Source of the DNA: Rhododendron vialii
Lineage: Eukaryota > Streptophyta > Magnoliopsida > Ericales > Ericaceae
DNA: 64,000 nucleotides
NCBI RefSeq assembly: GCF_030253575.1
Contig: NC_080558.1
Coordinates: 34,417,611-34,481,610, forward strand
Direction of reading: 5' to 3'
Positions 9,906-23,161 of the stretch are shown here, in pieces. Position 1 is the first letter of the stretch; each line of letters opens with the position of its first letter. The notes below the pieces were generated by a model. The model made no database searches. It saw nothing but the letters and a program-made list of their open reading frames with translations, and was not told where the DNA came from. A program made the position numbers and the translations under genes.

Positions 9906-12900
9906 ATGGTGGTTGTTAACCTTCTGAAAGGCAGCACTGCTCTGCTTCGAACCTACGGCGGCGGCGGCTGCACATCCTTTCGCTGCCAAATCAAACCGAA
10001 CAGAAATTGGGATTTCTTAAAGTGGAAAAACCGACCCCTTTCGCAATCCCCTCTCCGTATCTCCCTTCGCAGCTGCAAATGCACATCAGCACCTATCGAT
10101 TCTTCTTCTTCGTCTGTTATCCAAGAAACAGCATCCTCTCCCGCTGGTGCCGGTGACGATGTCGTCGATATGTCGGTAATGAAGGATTCAGCCAACACGC
10201 TGGACATGAGGGTTGGCGTAATAGTAAAAGCGTGGAGACACGAGGAGGCCGATTCCCTTTATGTGGAAGAGGTCGACATTGGTGAGCCACAACCCAGAAT
10301 CATCTGCAGCGGTCTTGTCAATTATGTTCCTCTTGACCATCTTCAGGTATACTTTTTACTCTTGTTATCCTCACTTAGGCCTGCAATGCATGCTAACGAT
10401 TATTAGCTGAGATATTCGCGAGCAGCTCGAGGTTCAGCTCGTTATAGGCATGGCTCCGCTAGTAATGGAGTCGATAACGAGCCGAGCTCGAGTTTTAAGC
10501 TTAGGCGAGCTTGAGTTAGTCGTAATTATTTGGCTCCATTATAAAAGCTCGGCTTGTTTGTAGGGCTTGTGTAATAAACCAATCCAGCTTGAACGCCTCG
10601 ACAAAAAATGAGCCGAGCTCGAGCTCGATTATTTGGGCTTGAGCTAGATAGTTTTGAACGAGCCGACCTCGAACACTTCACAGCTTGGCTCGGCTTGTTT
10701 GTAGGGCTTGTGTTACAGATGAGAGCGGAGCTCGAACACCTCGATACTATATGAGCCGAGCTCGAGTTCGCTTATTTGCGCTAGAGCTAGTCTACTTTTG
10801 AACAAGCTGAGGTCCAACATGTCAAAGCTAGGCTTGGCTCTTTTGCAGCCCTATTCTCACTCCTCCTTTCTTTCCTCTCCCTATACAAGTGGTTGTGGAT
10901 CCGTGGATTCAACACATGGTACTTTTCAGTCATAATCTTTGGAAGTATTTTCCGGCAATCAAGCACAAACACAATGTTATTTTCAGTTCTTGTAAAATAA
11001 TTTTACAAGATTGAAAGCCTTCTTTTTGACAGACAATCAGGGAGAGAAAAGTAGTGAAGCACATTGAGTGCTCAGAGCAAGTCCAACAATTGCCATTTAT
11101 GGTGCCAAGCTGTAATTTGTCAAATTTTTTTTGACAAAATTCAAGTCCATCCATTGTCATTTCTTGATGCCAAAAAAATGGCAATGTCATTATAACAAAG
11201 TCTTTTTAGCACCAACGCATGAACTTGCTCTTACTTTCGAGACTCGTAAGGTTAGTTTGCTTGTTAATTTTTTAAGACCATGGGCTTTGGGGCCATTTTT
11301 TGGGTGATCGATTGATGGTACCACAAATTTATAGGGGCTTTTGTCTGAGATTCAAATCTCTGCTACAGGTGAGGCAGAACCATTTTCTTGCATCAAATAA
11401 ACCTTTTAAGGGAAATGTTCACAAGATTCTGGAATGCCAAAGCAACAAACAAACTACTACTATTAAGATGCTCAACAACTATAGGGCAATAAACTAATCC
11501 ACCCGAAGTTCATAAAGTTCACCTTTTCTAGTCCCATTCCAAAAACGCAACCTAAGTCATCCATGTTACACGGTCTTGGATAGAACTTAACCCCAAAATC
11601 TAGTTGTTGAAGTGTGGGTACTCTCACGCTTATAAGTTATATGCTTCATATTACTTTAGTGTTCTGTAGATGTGGGACTTCGCTTCACACCCTCCCTCAC
11701 GCGCAGCGAGTTTACTCGGCAAAACCTGCTGCGTGTAGGCGAGTGACACGCACCCTACCCATCTTTGGTACCTAGCTCTAACACCATGTTACACGGTCTT
11801 GGGTAGAACTTAACCCCAAAAGCTAGCTGTTGAAATGAGGGTGCCCTTACGCTTATATACTTCATATTACTTTAGTACCTAGGCGATGTGGGACTTCGCT
11901 TCACAATCCAAAGATCACAAAATTATAACATAGTAGCCTAAGCCAAAATTGACTGATATCATCAAAATTTCACAAAAGAAGATACAGTAACCATAAACCC
12001 ATTGGGTTCCGCCCATATTCCATTAATATAATCCATTTAGCAGTAAAGCCTTCCTATACCTGGTGTATTTGTAATTTTAGAGTAAATCCTCTGAATGGTC
12101 AAGGAGCAGGGGTTCTATCTGGCCCATGAACGAGTCCTCTCACTAGATTACATCCTCTAAATGGTGCACACCTTCTCACTGGTGGTGGAGCTGGGCCTGT
12201 GAGTGGTGGTGGAGCTGGTCTTCTTGTTTCTGCTGGTCGTCTTGTTGGTGGTGGAGATTGTCATGGTCCTTTGATGAGTCATTGGATGCTAGAGTCATGG
12301 GACTCTTCATGGCTGTCAAAGCAATCTGATGAATCATAGGCATCACTGTCCACTTCCACAAGTTCACATATTGGTTGGGCACTCTTTACCTTACTACTAG
12401 CCTCCACATCAAGATCAACGTTAGCATCAAACAACACATATCACTATTTAAAGTATACTCCTCTGCATAAAATAATTCATAAACACTATTCTCAGATTGT
12501 GAATTTACCACAGCGATAGCAGTACCCATAGAACCCCCAAGCAATGGGGGTAGGGCGGTAGGCGGGGAGGCAAGAGACAGACCTGACATTTGTCTATATA
12601 TGCACAAAGTGGCTGCTCTCAGAAAGTCTTACCACTCAAATTGCAGCCACCCTATACCTCCAAAAAGCCAGGAACTCTAAAGGAAAATATGTCGTGGATC
12701 CATGCACCAAAAATCAACGCGAGAAGGCATTAGAGAGGGCATGCCTTGAGACCGATTCAATTTATGAAAATCTAGAGCATCGGTAATGCACATACCTTCA
12801 TGTGCATCCCCTGTGAATTTGAATCACTACATGTATTTTGGATTTTTCTTGGCTTAACGTAAGCCTATCCCGCACTGCATCGCTTCAGAACCAAGTGGCA

Positions 12901-15826
12901 CCCTTTAAGACGCCAACTCTTAGATGTCCTTACTCGGCTATGTCCCAGTGAATGTCATCATTTATAGCACTAATTACTGTATTAGAGTTGCAGGAAACCG
13001 CTTCCTTGTAATTGATCCTCATCAATCTTGTTGTAGGATAGAAGGTTCTTTTATACCTCTCTGTTGATATTTCTTCACTGTGAAGTATCACCCCGTAATT
13101 CATCTTCAAATCTCAAAGCAAAGGCTCAACTAAGCAATAAGCTAACTACTGCTTCATTTGTAAGTATCGGCAGCTTCACAAATGAGACAAAGAAAGTATA
13201 GAATTGGCATCTATATATTTTCCTTTTGTGCATCATTCTAGAGACTGACTCTTTTGTCCCAAGTCTTGTCACACTTTAGACAGAGAGAAGTAATATGCCA
13301 AGAAATATATTCATTGACACCCAATTTTAGTGATGGTTGTGTAGCAGTTAATATGTCATACAGTTGGAGGGTGATCTTATTTGTCATATATTTTTGCTAG
13401 ATTCCCCCAAATTTTCCATTATTTTGACGAAGAACATTGTATCTGTCAGTTCAATAATTTTTTTTGAAAGGTACGCGCCAGTGTATCTGTCAGTTCAATA
13501 TAATGCTATAAAGTATTAGAAAGGTACGCGCCAGTGGTGAGCATGCCTGAGTCTTGCGGTGTTAAGATAAAAGTGCTTGTTTTCATATAGATTTCAGTTA
13601 TACTTCTTAGAGGAAAATAGATCTTCAAACACTGAATTCATATGTGTGTTATCTGCAGCAACGTGCTTGTTAATAGGAAGCTCTTTTTTAGTTAAACGTT
13701 TAGATATGAATGGATTTTGAGTTGGAAATTTCATATCATTATATGCAGTAATGTAAACACTATCTATGTTAACATGCAGGACAGGAAGGTAGTTGTGCTT
13801 GCTAATCTGAAGCCAAGGAACATGCGTGGTGTCAAGTCATCCGGGATGCTTATGGCTGCTTCTGATGCATCACATGAGAATGTGGAGCTTCTTGTGCCTC
13901 CTGAGGGTTCAACTCCAGGTGAAAGGATATGGTTTGGCTCTGCAGAAGAAAAAGAGAACCTGCCTGATGCTGCCTCCCCGAACCAGGTAGTACTTTATCA
14001 AAGAATTCAACATTTGACTGCACCAAAACTTGATGAAATATGAAACCAAAGTGATGGATGGAAAAAGAAGCGAGGTAAGTATTGTCTTGCATGTGCTAAT
14101 GAAATAGAAGCTATTTCTGCAACGAAAAGTGCATTTAATTAACATGTCCTTATGGTTGACCAGATAGTATTAATGATTATTTTGTGGAAGGGTAGTTATG
14201 ATCTCTGAATTTAACTTTCATCCAAACAGCCACAATTTAGATTTTGTTGGTTGCATTTAAGGTGCTACTGCTGTGTTACATATTAGCTTACTTGAGTTTA
14301 TCGTATCGTGTGTGTGTTTTTATTTTCTGTACAGACATTCGGGTTCAGGTCTTGGTTTGTAAGCGAAGTCTGAGTCCGGGATTGGGTGTATTTGGTTTCT
14401 TTATAAAAATTTCATGTGGCTTAATTCCACTAGTAAAGTGTTGCCTTCGATAACTTAGATTACACATGGAAGCCTCCCTGTTGCATTTAGACATTTAAGT
14501 TTAGGTTCCTATGATGCATCTAAGTCACGGCACAAAGCTGGCTGAATTCGAGGAACCAACTTCTATCAGCAAAGTGAGCCCTCAAGGGCATGTGGAAATC
14601 ACAATATGTTTTTGTCTTGCTATTGCTTTTTATTTGGTTCTGTGATAATCTCTTGAACAATCAACAATCAACATGTTGCTTGATGCATGACGTAATTTTT
14701 TCTGATGCTGGGGTCTTTGCTGATGTAAACTTTGCTCTCTATTTTTGGACTGTCAATGTCATACCCTTGGTCCATGTCTTGGTTTGTTGGTCTTAATAAG
14801 ATTACCCTACCCAAAAAAAAAAACTTGTTGCATGGTTGGTGCTGCGATTGAAGAGATTAAAATTCAGTACCTAACCTGTAAAGAATGTGAATGGAAAAGT
14901 TACATAGAGATGGCAATAATTTCTTTCTTCTATGGCCCAACCCCACCCAAGAGCAGGAGGTCTGACCAATGTATATACCACTTATAAGCTTCCATGTATT
15001 ATGGAGAATATGTGGGGCAAGTACTTACACGTAGGAGCCTTCAAGAAACATGTACTTTCCACAAGTTTGGTTCGCAATGAAAGCAAGTAAAGCTGTAAAG
15101 GGCTTAAGGTCACATTTAAGACAATTCGCAAGGCTTTAACTATGATAACAACCACCAACTAAGGTCTCCGCATAGGACAAGGTTGTTAGCCCGATCTTTG
15201 GCATACTGGTCTTATTGTGCATGCTTCATCATCTTGGGAGTCCTGGCATGAATCTAAGTGGTTGCCTCTAATAGGATGTTAAGTAGTGCCACTTACATTT
15301 GTAGACTTAGAGACAGGGCCTATGTCAATGTACTTGACCCTTATCGAAGGACTCTACAAGCTTATAGCTCTGAGGATAGAGGTAGTGCTTTTAGCTTGGC
15401 GCTGTGCATCGCCGGTTAGGCCAGTCTATATTTCCTGGAACATTCCGGAATGCTTCTAGGTTTGGGTACGAGGACGGGAATGTTGTTCGCCATATCCAAA
15501 ATGGCGGTAGGATGGGATACAGTTCTATAGATTACAACAGAGCATTATGGCATAGATTATCACTGTAAAACACATTTCTAGGCACTGTATGACAAAATTT
15601 TCACATCTTGTGTCGCAAAGGCTCCACTTTCTCTAGATCTTTGAGAATCTTATTTTTTTCCTTCTAAGGAAAATGTATCTATCTTTACATCAAAAGAATC
15701 TTTCCGGAGATCAATGTGGGTATGATAAGTGGGAAGAGTGCCTGAGGTTGCCCTTTGGGGGTATGGTGGTTACTATAGTGACTTAGGACCACCGGAGGTG
15801 GAGGAGGAGAGAGCTCAGGGCAGCCT

Positions 15827-15862
<36 letters not shown>

Positions 15863-18800
15863 TATGGCAGTGGAGAGTAGGTGTGTATTGAATGCTTGTC
15901 TTCAATGAGGGTTAAGTCCTCTTTATATATGAGCCTAGGATCCTTGGAGGGGAAGGAAGCGTGCCTTTCCTCATTAATACTGAGCAGAGTACCACATTCC
16001 CTTTTGAGTGTTATATCAGACCTGGAGTTCTGTAGCCAGGGACTCCCAGATGCAATTGGGTGATATATGGAGGCCTGTATCATGGCTAGGTGGTAGGTAT
16101 TGTCAGCCGGGATACTACAGAGATCTTCATACGTTGGGTGACGATGGCGAACCCCTCTCTCTCTATGACCAATCAAGTTGGAGCTCACCTCGGAGGTGAG
16201 CCTTGACAATCCCTTTACTCTAGCCTCTTATAAAGCACAGATACTCTATTTTGGCCTTCGTATCACGTATCGTATCCGTATTGGATACTGATACTCTTGG
16301 ATACGCTCCAGATACATATCCATACCGTTTTTTAAAGTATCCTACTTTTAGAATTATTTTTGGTATCCCGGTATGTTTCGGATACGTGCGGATATGTGTT
16401 GGATACGTTCAGATATGTTTTGGATATGCGCGAGGGTAAATATGTTATTACTTAAAATATGAGTTAAAATTGCAATTAGGACTATTTTTCTTTTTTCCCC
16501 ACAAATCGACACTAGAAAGGTAGAAACACACCGATGATATCCTCTCTCTCGTTTCTCATCTCTCTCGACGATCTTGTATGTCTCTTGTCTCTCCCCCTCT
16601 CTCTCGCTGTGTATGTATATACAATTATATATATAACTATATGTAAATATCTCTCTCTTGGCATGTGAAATGGTGAATTTGTGTAATGAAAAGCTTTAAT
16701 CATTAATGGAATTTTAGGAATTAAAAATTATATATATAATATATTTTTTATTTACTTTTATATTCAACGTATCCCCCAACTTATCGTATCCTTCTTTTTG
16801 GAAAAATCACGTATCTGTATCCGTAGCCTCCAATCCACATTCCTCCTTAGGTCCCGAGTAAAGTACCTAGGTCCTGCTCCCGACTTAGGGTGTTGTGCAG
16901 AGTCGCCATTAGTGCAGAGGCAGCTCGAATGCGGAGGCATCAGATGTACAAAGGCACCTCAAGTGCATGGAGGCACCACAGGTCCATGCACTTGAGGTGC
17001 GGAGGTGTGATGGAGCCGAGGAGGTAAGGATGGTTCTCTGGTAGCCTTAGGGGGCGGAGGACCTCCAAATACCCACATTAATGTCCCCTTGTGCGCATGT
17101 TCTCATGTGACAAATGAGTGTATGCGGGCATATATCTAGTATCTTCGAGGAATTTGTCTAGCGTAGGTGATCGTTTCCTATGCAGTGAGGTTATGCTATT
17201 TTTGTTCTTCTGAGGGTACTAGCTATGCCATTTTTGGCCGTGGCTAGAGTCTTGTCATGTCAAAGGTCCTTTCTCCTTGCGTTTTATGAGGATGCTCTAC
17301 TATAAGTATGGAGTTTACTCATCTCATTTTTGTTGTTTGAGGATTTTTGGAGAGAACTTCTGGTAGATTTTCCTTTGTGAGGGGGCTCCGCTCGCGGTGA
17401 GGGGACCACGGGTAGCCGTATCCGCACCTGAGGTTGCCCTCTGGGGGTATGGTGTACAAGGGAATGTGGTACTCTGCTCAGGATTTTTGGAGGCACGTTT
17501 GGATTCTTACCGCCACGGAGCTATATACAAAGTGGGTAGAGGCAATCCCCCTCTGAAAGGCCACCGGAGCAGCCGTTTCAGAGAATTCATCATATGTCGC
17601 TGCGGAATCCCAAAGGTCATCCTTTCTGATAATGGAACTCCATTTGTGAACCGCCAAGTTGGACAACTCCTAGCCTCGTATGACATCACTCACCTCAAGT
17701 CAACAGCGTACTATCCCAAGGGGAATGGTCAAGCCGAGGCAACAAATAAGACACTCTTGAAGATACTGAGCAGAATCTTGGAAGATCATCAGAAAAATTG
17801 GGCTCACGCCTTGCCCATGGCTCTCTGGGCATACCGAACTTCCAAAAGAAGACATGACCCCTTTCGCCCTTGTCTATGCCACCGAAGCAGTCTTACCGTT
17901 AGAAGTTGCAGTGCCGTCCGCACGGGTGGCACGGACGGCACTGCGAAGCGAGGTTCTCTACGACTCAAGACCAAGCGAGCTGGAAGCCCTAGATGAACGA
18001 AGGGATCAAGCGCAAGCTAACCTCCGCGTCTATCAATGGAGGATAGCTCGCGCTTATGATGCTTTAGTCAAGTCGCAAAGATTTGAAGAGGGAGACTTGC
18101 TGCTGAAGGAAGCCCCTCACATCATCAAGAAAGGAAAATTAGCGTCCAAGTTTACCCCAAAATGGGAAGGACCGTTCCTGGTGAAAGAAGCAAATGAGAA
18201 TTGATACTACCGAATCTCCAAGCCAGAATCTCAAGTCGTCATGGCACCCATCAATACAAAGTGGTTGAAAGCATACCACCCTTAGCAGACGTCCCTCCTT
18301 TATTATGTAGGCCTTTTATTTGATGTAATGAAAGAAGTTCCAATTCCCAGAAGGCTCTGATAATGAGTTAATGGAGCCCAAGGGAAGTTCAAACACTCTG
18401 TACTGATTTCCTAAGAAGAATTATGAATGAAAACTCCAAAAAAAATAAAAAAAATTGCTCTCAATCTCCTACTTGCAACCACAAAGAGATAAGCACGAAA
18501 TAACAACTCACTTACACACCGTTGTGGCTACCTTAATTTGGACCTGAGCATACATTCAAGAATCTTACACAAAGTATCACAATCCTCAAAATAGGCCTGA
18601 GCTATGCTTTTTTGCTCAAGTATCAGACCTGAGCAGGAGCCAGGCATATCTATGAGAAACTTTGAACACCTCAAAAGCATCACAATCCTCAAAGTGGAAT
18701 TTGATGATGATAAGGGTTAGAGATTAATTTATCTTGAGATTCAATTAACTTGGTTGTTCCGTTTGCTTAGGATTCTTTAATGGGTTTTCTTTGTTTTTTG

Positions 18801-21231
18801 TGCATATAAGCAGAGTTCATGATTTGATTGTTGAGATATTAATTTGGGGCTGTATCCCCGTTTCATTCCCTTCATCCTTTTCCTTCTTCATTCTGCTTAT
18901 CTCTTTCTCCTCTCTTTCCTTTGCTCTCAAGTCTCATCTGGTTCTGCACCATTTTGGTGTCAGAGCGTGATCACGATCCATAGTTTCTCTCAACCAGCTT
19001 CTTTCCCTCCTTGATAGTCTCATTCGTTTCGGCCTTCACCTTCTCCGGTTTCTCCCAGCTATTTCGTCTTAGCAGAGAGTTCCAAAAAACCCTGCACCTA
19101 CTTTGGTGGGGATTTTTTCATCTGTGACTTCATCGTCGTAGGAACAATCTGATTCTTGCTAGATCTTGTTGCTGTTAGATAGCTTGATATATATTGTCGG
19201 GTCCATTCCCAACAACTTAAGCTTTTGGGACAATTGGTAACTTAATATGGTATCAGAGCTCAAGTTGCGAGAGGTCTGGGTTCAAGTCTCTCTGTTTGCA
19301 GTCGTGTCCCATTCGCATTATGTTCCTCTCCTTTGCATTCTTTTGCAATATGTAAGAATGTTTGTATCTCCACGTGCAAGACAGTTGCACGGGTGGAGGG
19401 TGTTAGATAGTTGGGACCATTTACTAATAGCTTAAGCTTTTGGGACAATTGGTAACTTAACTGCTGCCGGCATTGCTATTGACACACATGTGGCACCACT
19501 CATTGCTGCAATCACAAGTAGCCTCTCGGAGGGAAAGATCCTTTGATGAAGAACCTTCCTAGTGTTGAAGATCTACATAACTCCAGGTTGAGTTTTATCC
19601 AACAAGAGGAGGCTGATGCTGTCAATATGATGTGGGACCCTCAATGAGATGAAAAATTGGTCTGATTCAAGGATGGAATTTTTGTTTTATTTGGACGAAA
19701 TCTAGAATTCTAGTGGTGCGAGATAAATATGTTTAGTAGCTTAGTTTTGGAGGACACCTACATGTTTTGCAACTCTTAGGGAGCCTAGAAAGCGAAATCA
19801 GATTTTGGATGTCAATAAAGAATATTTGGAAGGGACTTTCTCTCTCTAATTCATCATCTCTTCTGGTGCATTTTTTCTATTGCTTCCTCCCCCTCTCCTC
19901 TCCGGTACTACACCAGCTGGACTGCTCTTTCTCTTCTGGCCTTCTCCTTGGTCGTGGGCACATATATATGAACTGTGGTTAGATTCATCCACCATTGGTC
20001 ACTAGACTCACTACCTTGTGCAAATTAAGAGGTTATTGGTATAAATCTCTTATTTGGCTTTCTACTGGGAGTTCGTATGAACTTTTCAATTTCATTCTTC
20101 TGGTTTTGGTTTCTAGATGTTGGAGGATAAGAGCAATGCTACTGGTACAGGCCCAAACGCGCGCTGTCTGTGTCGCTTCTGCTGTACCAGCAGCATTTCT
20201 GGGAGGATAATGTGTGAGATGTAGCTTTTCTGTCTTCGACTTTTTGGTATACTTCTGGTTCTGCTTTTCTTTTGTATCTTTGTTTTTATATTAATGAAAT
20301 CAGTTGGTGTCAATAGAAAATGAAGCAACAGCTTAACGATGTTTTTTTCATGCGTAGAATAGTAGAGCGCGGATGCATGAAAGTTGTTTTAATTAACTGG
20401 TAGGTTGAAATATGAAAGTGTAAATATTGCACGTTTAGAAGACCTTGCAGATGCTGTCAACACAACCATTCAGCTTGAGCTTCTTTTGGGCAAAACTTTA
20501 GGAGATATCTAGACAAAGCCTAAAGATAATTGTCCTTAATTTAGTCCATTATTACATTTTGGGATGGCCCATGAATTATGTCCACTTTAAACATTCAAGA
20601 AGGCAAAATTGGTACATTCCTACTTTCCCTTTCTTTTGCATTGGTTTGATATCTCCAAAAGTTTAAGAATTGAGAATCATTTCAAACTCAAGGGCACTTT
20701 TGAAAAGTTATGGCTTTAAGAGTGCTATCATTTTGTCTCCTTAAAAAGATGGATTCTCCAAAAGGGAACAAAAAAAATAGGTCGGAGGGTCCGAGGGAGT
20801 ACCTATTTCTAATGCGATGGACGACGATATATTTGCGGAATAAAACTCGGTTCTTGCCCCACCCTCTCAAAATAGCTAGGTCCCATTTTAGTTGCATTTG
20901 TTATGGTTAAGAGTTAATACATAGCAAGTTCTGTTGGATTGTTTACATTGGATCAAATAAGTTATACATTAGGTACTCTGTCAGAAAAGGTTATCTCAGC
21001 ACACCAATGCTCTATCGGGCGTTCATAGATTATTTTTTCCTTGTCATTTGTTCCTTGCTTGGGTTGATCTTATTAGACAACATGCAGATCCAGAAGAAGA
21101 AGATATGGGAATTGGTGCAGCCACATCTAAAGACTGATGCTTATTGTGTTGCTGCACTTGGGGGGCATGTCATGCGAACGTCAGAAGGTGTGGTTTCATG
21201 CAGATCTCTGAGAAATGCAAACGTATCATAA
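9906..21231 (+). CDS. tRNA-binding EMAPII/Arc1p-like OB-fold protein, three exons, 263 aa
   Basis: Exons are 9906-10346, 13780-13986 and 21088-21231 (TAA), all phase 0 with GT-AG borders. Residues 1 to about 85 are Ser/Arg/Lys-rich with few acids and resemble an organellar transit peptide. From about residue 98 a tRNA-binding domain (pfam tRNA_bind type) follows: MRVGVIVKAWRHEEADSLYV, SGLVNYVPL, then VVVLANLKPRNMRGVKSSGM and ENVELLVPPEGSTPGERIWF. The C-terminus reads IQKKKIWELVQPHLKTD and ends VVSCRSLRNANVS. The architecture matches plant EMAPII-like proteins related to the C-termini of human p43, TyrRS and MetRS. These bind tRNA non-specifically and assist aminoacylation, but the precise plant role is not settled. 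Introns of 3.4 and 7.1 kb hold an hAT MITE, a gypsy relic and a TRIM element. An hAT remnant and a MULE lie immediately upstream, so the native promoter is displaced or replaced. Confidence 0.9.
10376..10853. mobile_element. Non-autonomous hAT MITE in intron 1 of the tRNA-binding gene
   Basis: The ends are TAGGCCTGCAA (10376) and, inverted, TAGGGCTGCAA (ending 10853). The flanking 8-bp duplication is TCCTCACT against TTCTCACT, a 7/8 match. The interior is two to three diverged copies of a GAGCCGAGCTCGAGCTC-rich unit of about 140 bases with no ORF. The 8-bp duplication and TAGGG termini fit hAT. Confidence 0.8.
11545..11915. repeat. Direct duplication in intron 1
   Basis: A block beginning CATGTTACACGGTCTTGG near 11560 and ending TGTGGGACTTCGCTTCACA is repeated from about 11784 to 11911. 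Each copy is about 125-140 bases. The text between (GGTACCTAGCTCTAACACC) resembles a repeat-derived spacer. It could be an LTR relic; the type is unresolved. Confidence 0.6.
12279..12431 (-). pseudogene. Acidic ORF relic on the minus strand, family unknown
   Basis: A minus-strand frame reads through DANVDLDVEASSKV and CELVEVDSDAYDSS to a TGA at 12279. An out-of-frame acidic stretch (YELFYAEEY) lies just upstream. Acidic linkers of this style occur at the N-termini of MuDR-type transposases, so this may be a transposase scrap in intron 1. No conserved motif proves it. Confidence 0.2.
15741..17471. repeat. Composite repeat block with direct and inverted copies
   Basis: Bases 15742-15771 (CCTGAGGTTGCCCTTTGGGG...) recur as a direct copy at about 17428-17455. 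A 24-base string at 15980-16003 (starting CTGAGCAGAGTACC) recurs exactly in inverted orientation at 17448-17471, fused to that copy. In between are a GA microsatellite (about 15831-15860), a GATACG/GTATCC-rich segment (16255-16440) and no gene. It lies within intron 2 of the tRNA-binding gene. Confidence 0.6.
17505..18285 (+). pseudogene. Ty3/gypsy integrase relic with frameshifts
   Basis: Pieces of a retroviral-type integrase are readable across frames: TKWVEAIPL near 17523, GIPKVILSDNGTPFV near 17608, STAYYPKGNGQAEATNKTL near 17700, ILEDHQKNWAHALPMALWAY near 17770, MTPFALVYATEAVLPLE near 17854, and a C-terminal FTPKWEGPFLVKE (GPF/Y-type module) near 18152, closing at KWLKAYHP and a TAG at 18283-18285. 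At least two frame changes (about 17580 and 17855) and two in-frame stops break it. The rest of pol and gag are not visible. It is a dead fragment in intron 2, in the same orientation as the host gene. Confidence 0.85.
19173..19460 (+). mobile_element. TRIM (miniature LTR retrotransposon)
   Basis: Two short terminal repeats, 19173-19245 and 19401-19460, both begin TGTTAGATAG and both end with GCTTTTGGGACAATTGGTAA plus CTTAA. Directly inside the left repeat is TGGTATCAGAGC (19248-19259), the primer-binding site complementary to plant initiator tRNA-Met. Just before the right repeat is a purine-rich GGGTGGAGGG that can serve as polypurine tract. Total length is about 288 bases with no coding capacity. 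The repeats have diverged (deletions in the right copy), so insertion is not recent. It sits in intron 2 of the tRNA-binding gene. Confidence 0.75.
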
Positions 21232-22331
21232 TCGAACTTAGATCTTCATCCATTTTGACTTTTGAACGTAGTCTTCTAACCTTGCTTAGTGTGATTTTTG
21301 ACCTATTCATGGAATAGTTTGTATTGTTTAGCATTTTCCTACGTTCAAATGGTCCAAATTTGTTGGCTGATCTTTCAATTTTATTGTAAAACATGGGATG
21401 GAGTTGCTTTGTATTACCCTTGGTCGGTTGGTAGTTCTTCAATAAACAATGAGGCTTCTTATTTAGTCCTAGTATTTTAAACTTTCTTCGCCGTTCAAAA
21501 AAAAAAAAAAAAAAACTAATGTAGTATTAGGACGCAATCAGGATGGATTCTCTCGAGATGTATGTATATTTTTCGTGGAATAAACTTACAGGAAAAGGAA
21601 AGTATAAACTAGCAAGAGAAATTGGAAGTCAGGTTACAATAAGGATGAAGGTAAACGAGTTGTGATCATGCTATTAACCTGGACAAAGTAGACTTCCAGA
21701 CTTCCTTGGGCTTCATTTGGAGAATAGATTAATCGTTTAAAACCTAATATGTTGCTCTTCGTTTTGTACTGTTTGAAACTTGCATTTGAATTTTATGTAA
21801 TTTCAGATTGAGTCCTTCTATGGAAAAGAAAAAAAAAAGGTGTACTTAATTGAATTATCTGTTTGGGAGATAGTTGCGATAAACTTTGCGTCAATTTCTG
21901 GATTGTTAAGACTGCCGGAGTGTAGAGGTAGTAATTGAAGCGATAAAACGGAAAAGGTATCCAGTTACACGCCAGTACAAATGCTACCTGCTTTGTCACG
22001 AGGACTGACATAGGCATTGGAGAGTCCTGGTTGGCCATCGGTCGGTACACCAACGATTCTCTTTTCATAGCAGTCTCTGATTCACGGTGTTAATCATCTC
22101 TTCATTGTGCTTAAATCATTGTTAAGTGGAGCGAATCTTTTTCATCTACGGTGGTGGTGGTGGTGGTACTGGTAGTAAAATAAGCAAACGCTAAACGAAC
22201 AGCTGGGTTCACGGGTATTCCCACTGGGCTTTGGCACGATCTTCATCTCATCTGGGGATCAATCTTAGCGGGCTTGTGAACTCTTGATGCTCCATCAACA
22301 GAACAACCTGCAGGCTGCCTCACTTAATCAC

Positions 22332-22387
<56 letters not shown>

Positions 22388-23161
22388 AATGATTCTAGCA
22401 TAGTAGCATTTATGTATACGTAATTCAATATATATGCCACATACTGCTAATGGAGTTCGGAATACTTTATGGTGAAATCTGTTTTTTTTTGTTTTTGTTT
22501 TTTGAGGTCTTAACTTACGCCTGTATGAATGTAAGCGGAGGAGTGGCTCATTCTTTTGAATTATTCGAATTCGAATGATCTCTCTCCTTGGGCTACAAGA
22601 AACAGAAATAAAAGGAATAAACCTTTTGGGAATTAATGATAGTACAAACTTTCCCATGACCACCAACATTAGAGCATGTCGAATGACATCAAAAAGTGAT
22701 TAGCTGTAAAATAGAACTTCTCCTCTCCAATGGTTAGTTCAAAAACAGAATCGAAGAGTTTCAAATAAGTAATTTTCTCTTCTCATTTTCCTCCAACTTT
22801 CTCAACTTTAATTCAACTACTACCTCAGTTCAAAAATATTTGGCATGTCCACCAAATGAGGGCTTTAAAAAAAAAATTCAAAAAATTATGTTTTATCTTT
22901 AGCTTATGTTCAAAAAATAAGTTTGAATTTTTTTTTCTTGAAAACTAGTATGTATTATTTATAGCTAACTTTCTCTCCACCTTATTTTTTCCAACCACCA
23001 TTCTCAACTACTATTCTCTCAACCACTATTTTCAACTATCATTCTCTCAAACCAATGTTCTTAACCATCATTCTCTCAATCAATCTATAAATAAGTATAT
23101 CTTTCCTTTGATACAATACCACATAACGATTTCAGTCTTTTCTTTCAAACTATTATTATAT
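21232..23161. other. Intergenic DNA after the tRNA-binding gene
   Basis: No gene is seen. It includes a poly-A run (about 21499-21516) of the kind left by retroposon 3' ends, a GGT repeat near 22150 and a CT microsatellite (22336-22384). At 22960-23090 a short unit like ACCATTCTCTCAACCACTAT is repeated several times. Confidence 0.5.
22336..22384. repeat. (CT)n microsatellite
   Basis: Uninterrupted CT repeat of about 49 bases. Confidence 0.95.

Noticed and set aside
9541..9989. Several overlapping ORFs on both strands rich in Arg-His-Gly or Pro-Cys-Arg
   Set aside because: They arise from the degenerate GTGCC repeat of the hAT remnant and have no domain or conserved context.
19248..19300. 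tRNA-like B box (GGGTTCAAGTC) after TGGTATCAGAGC
   Set aside because: The position directly inside a short terminal repeat makes it the TRIM primer site region, not a tRNA gene.
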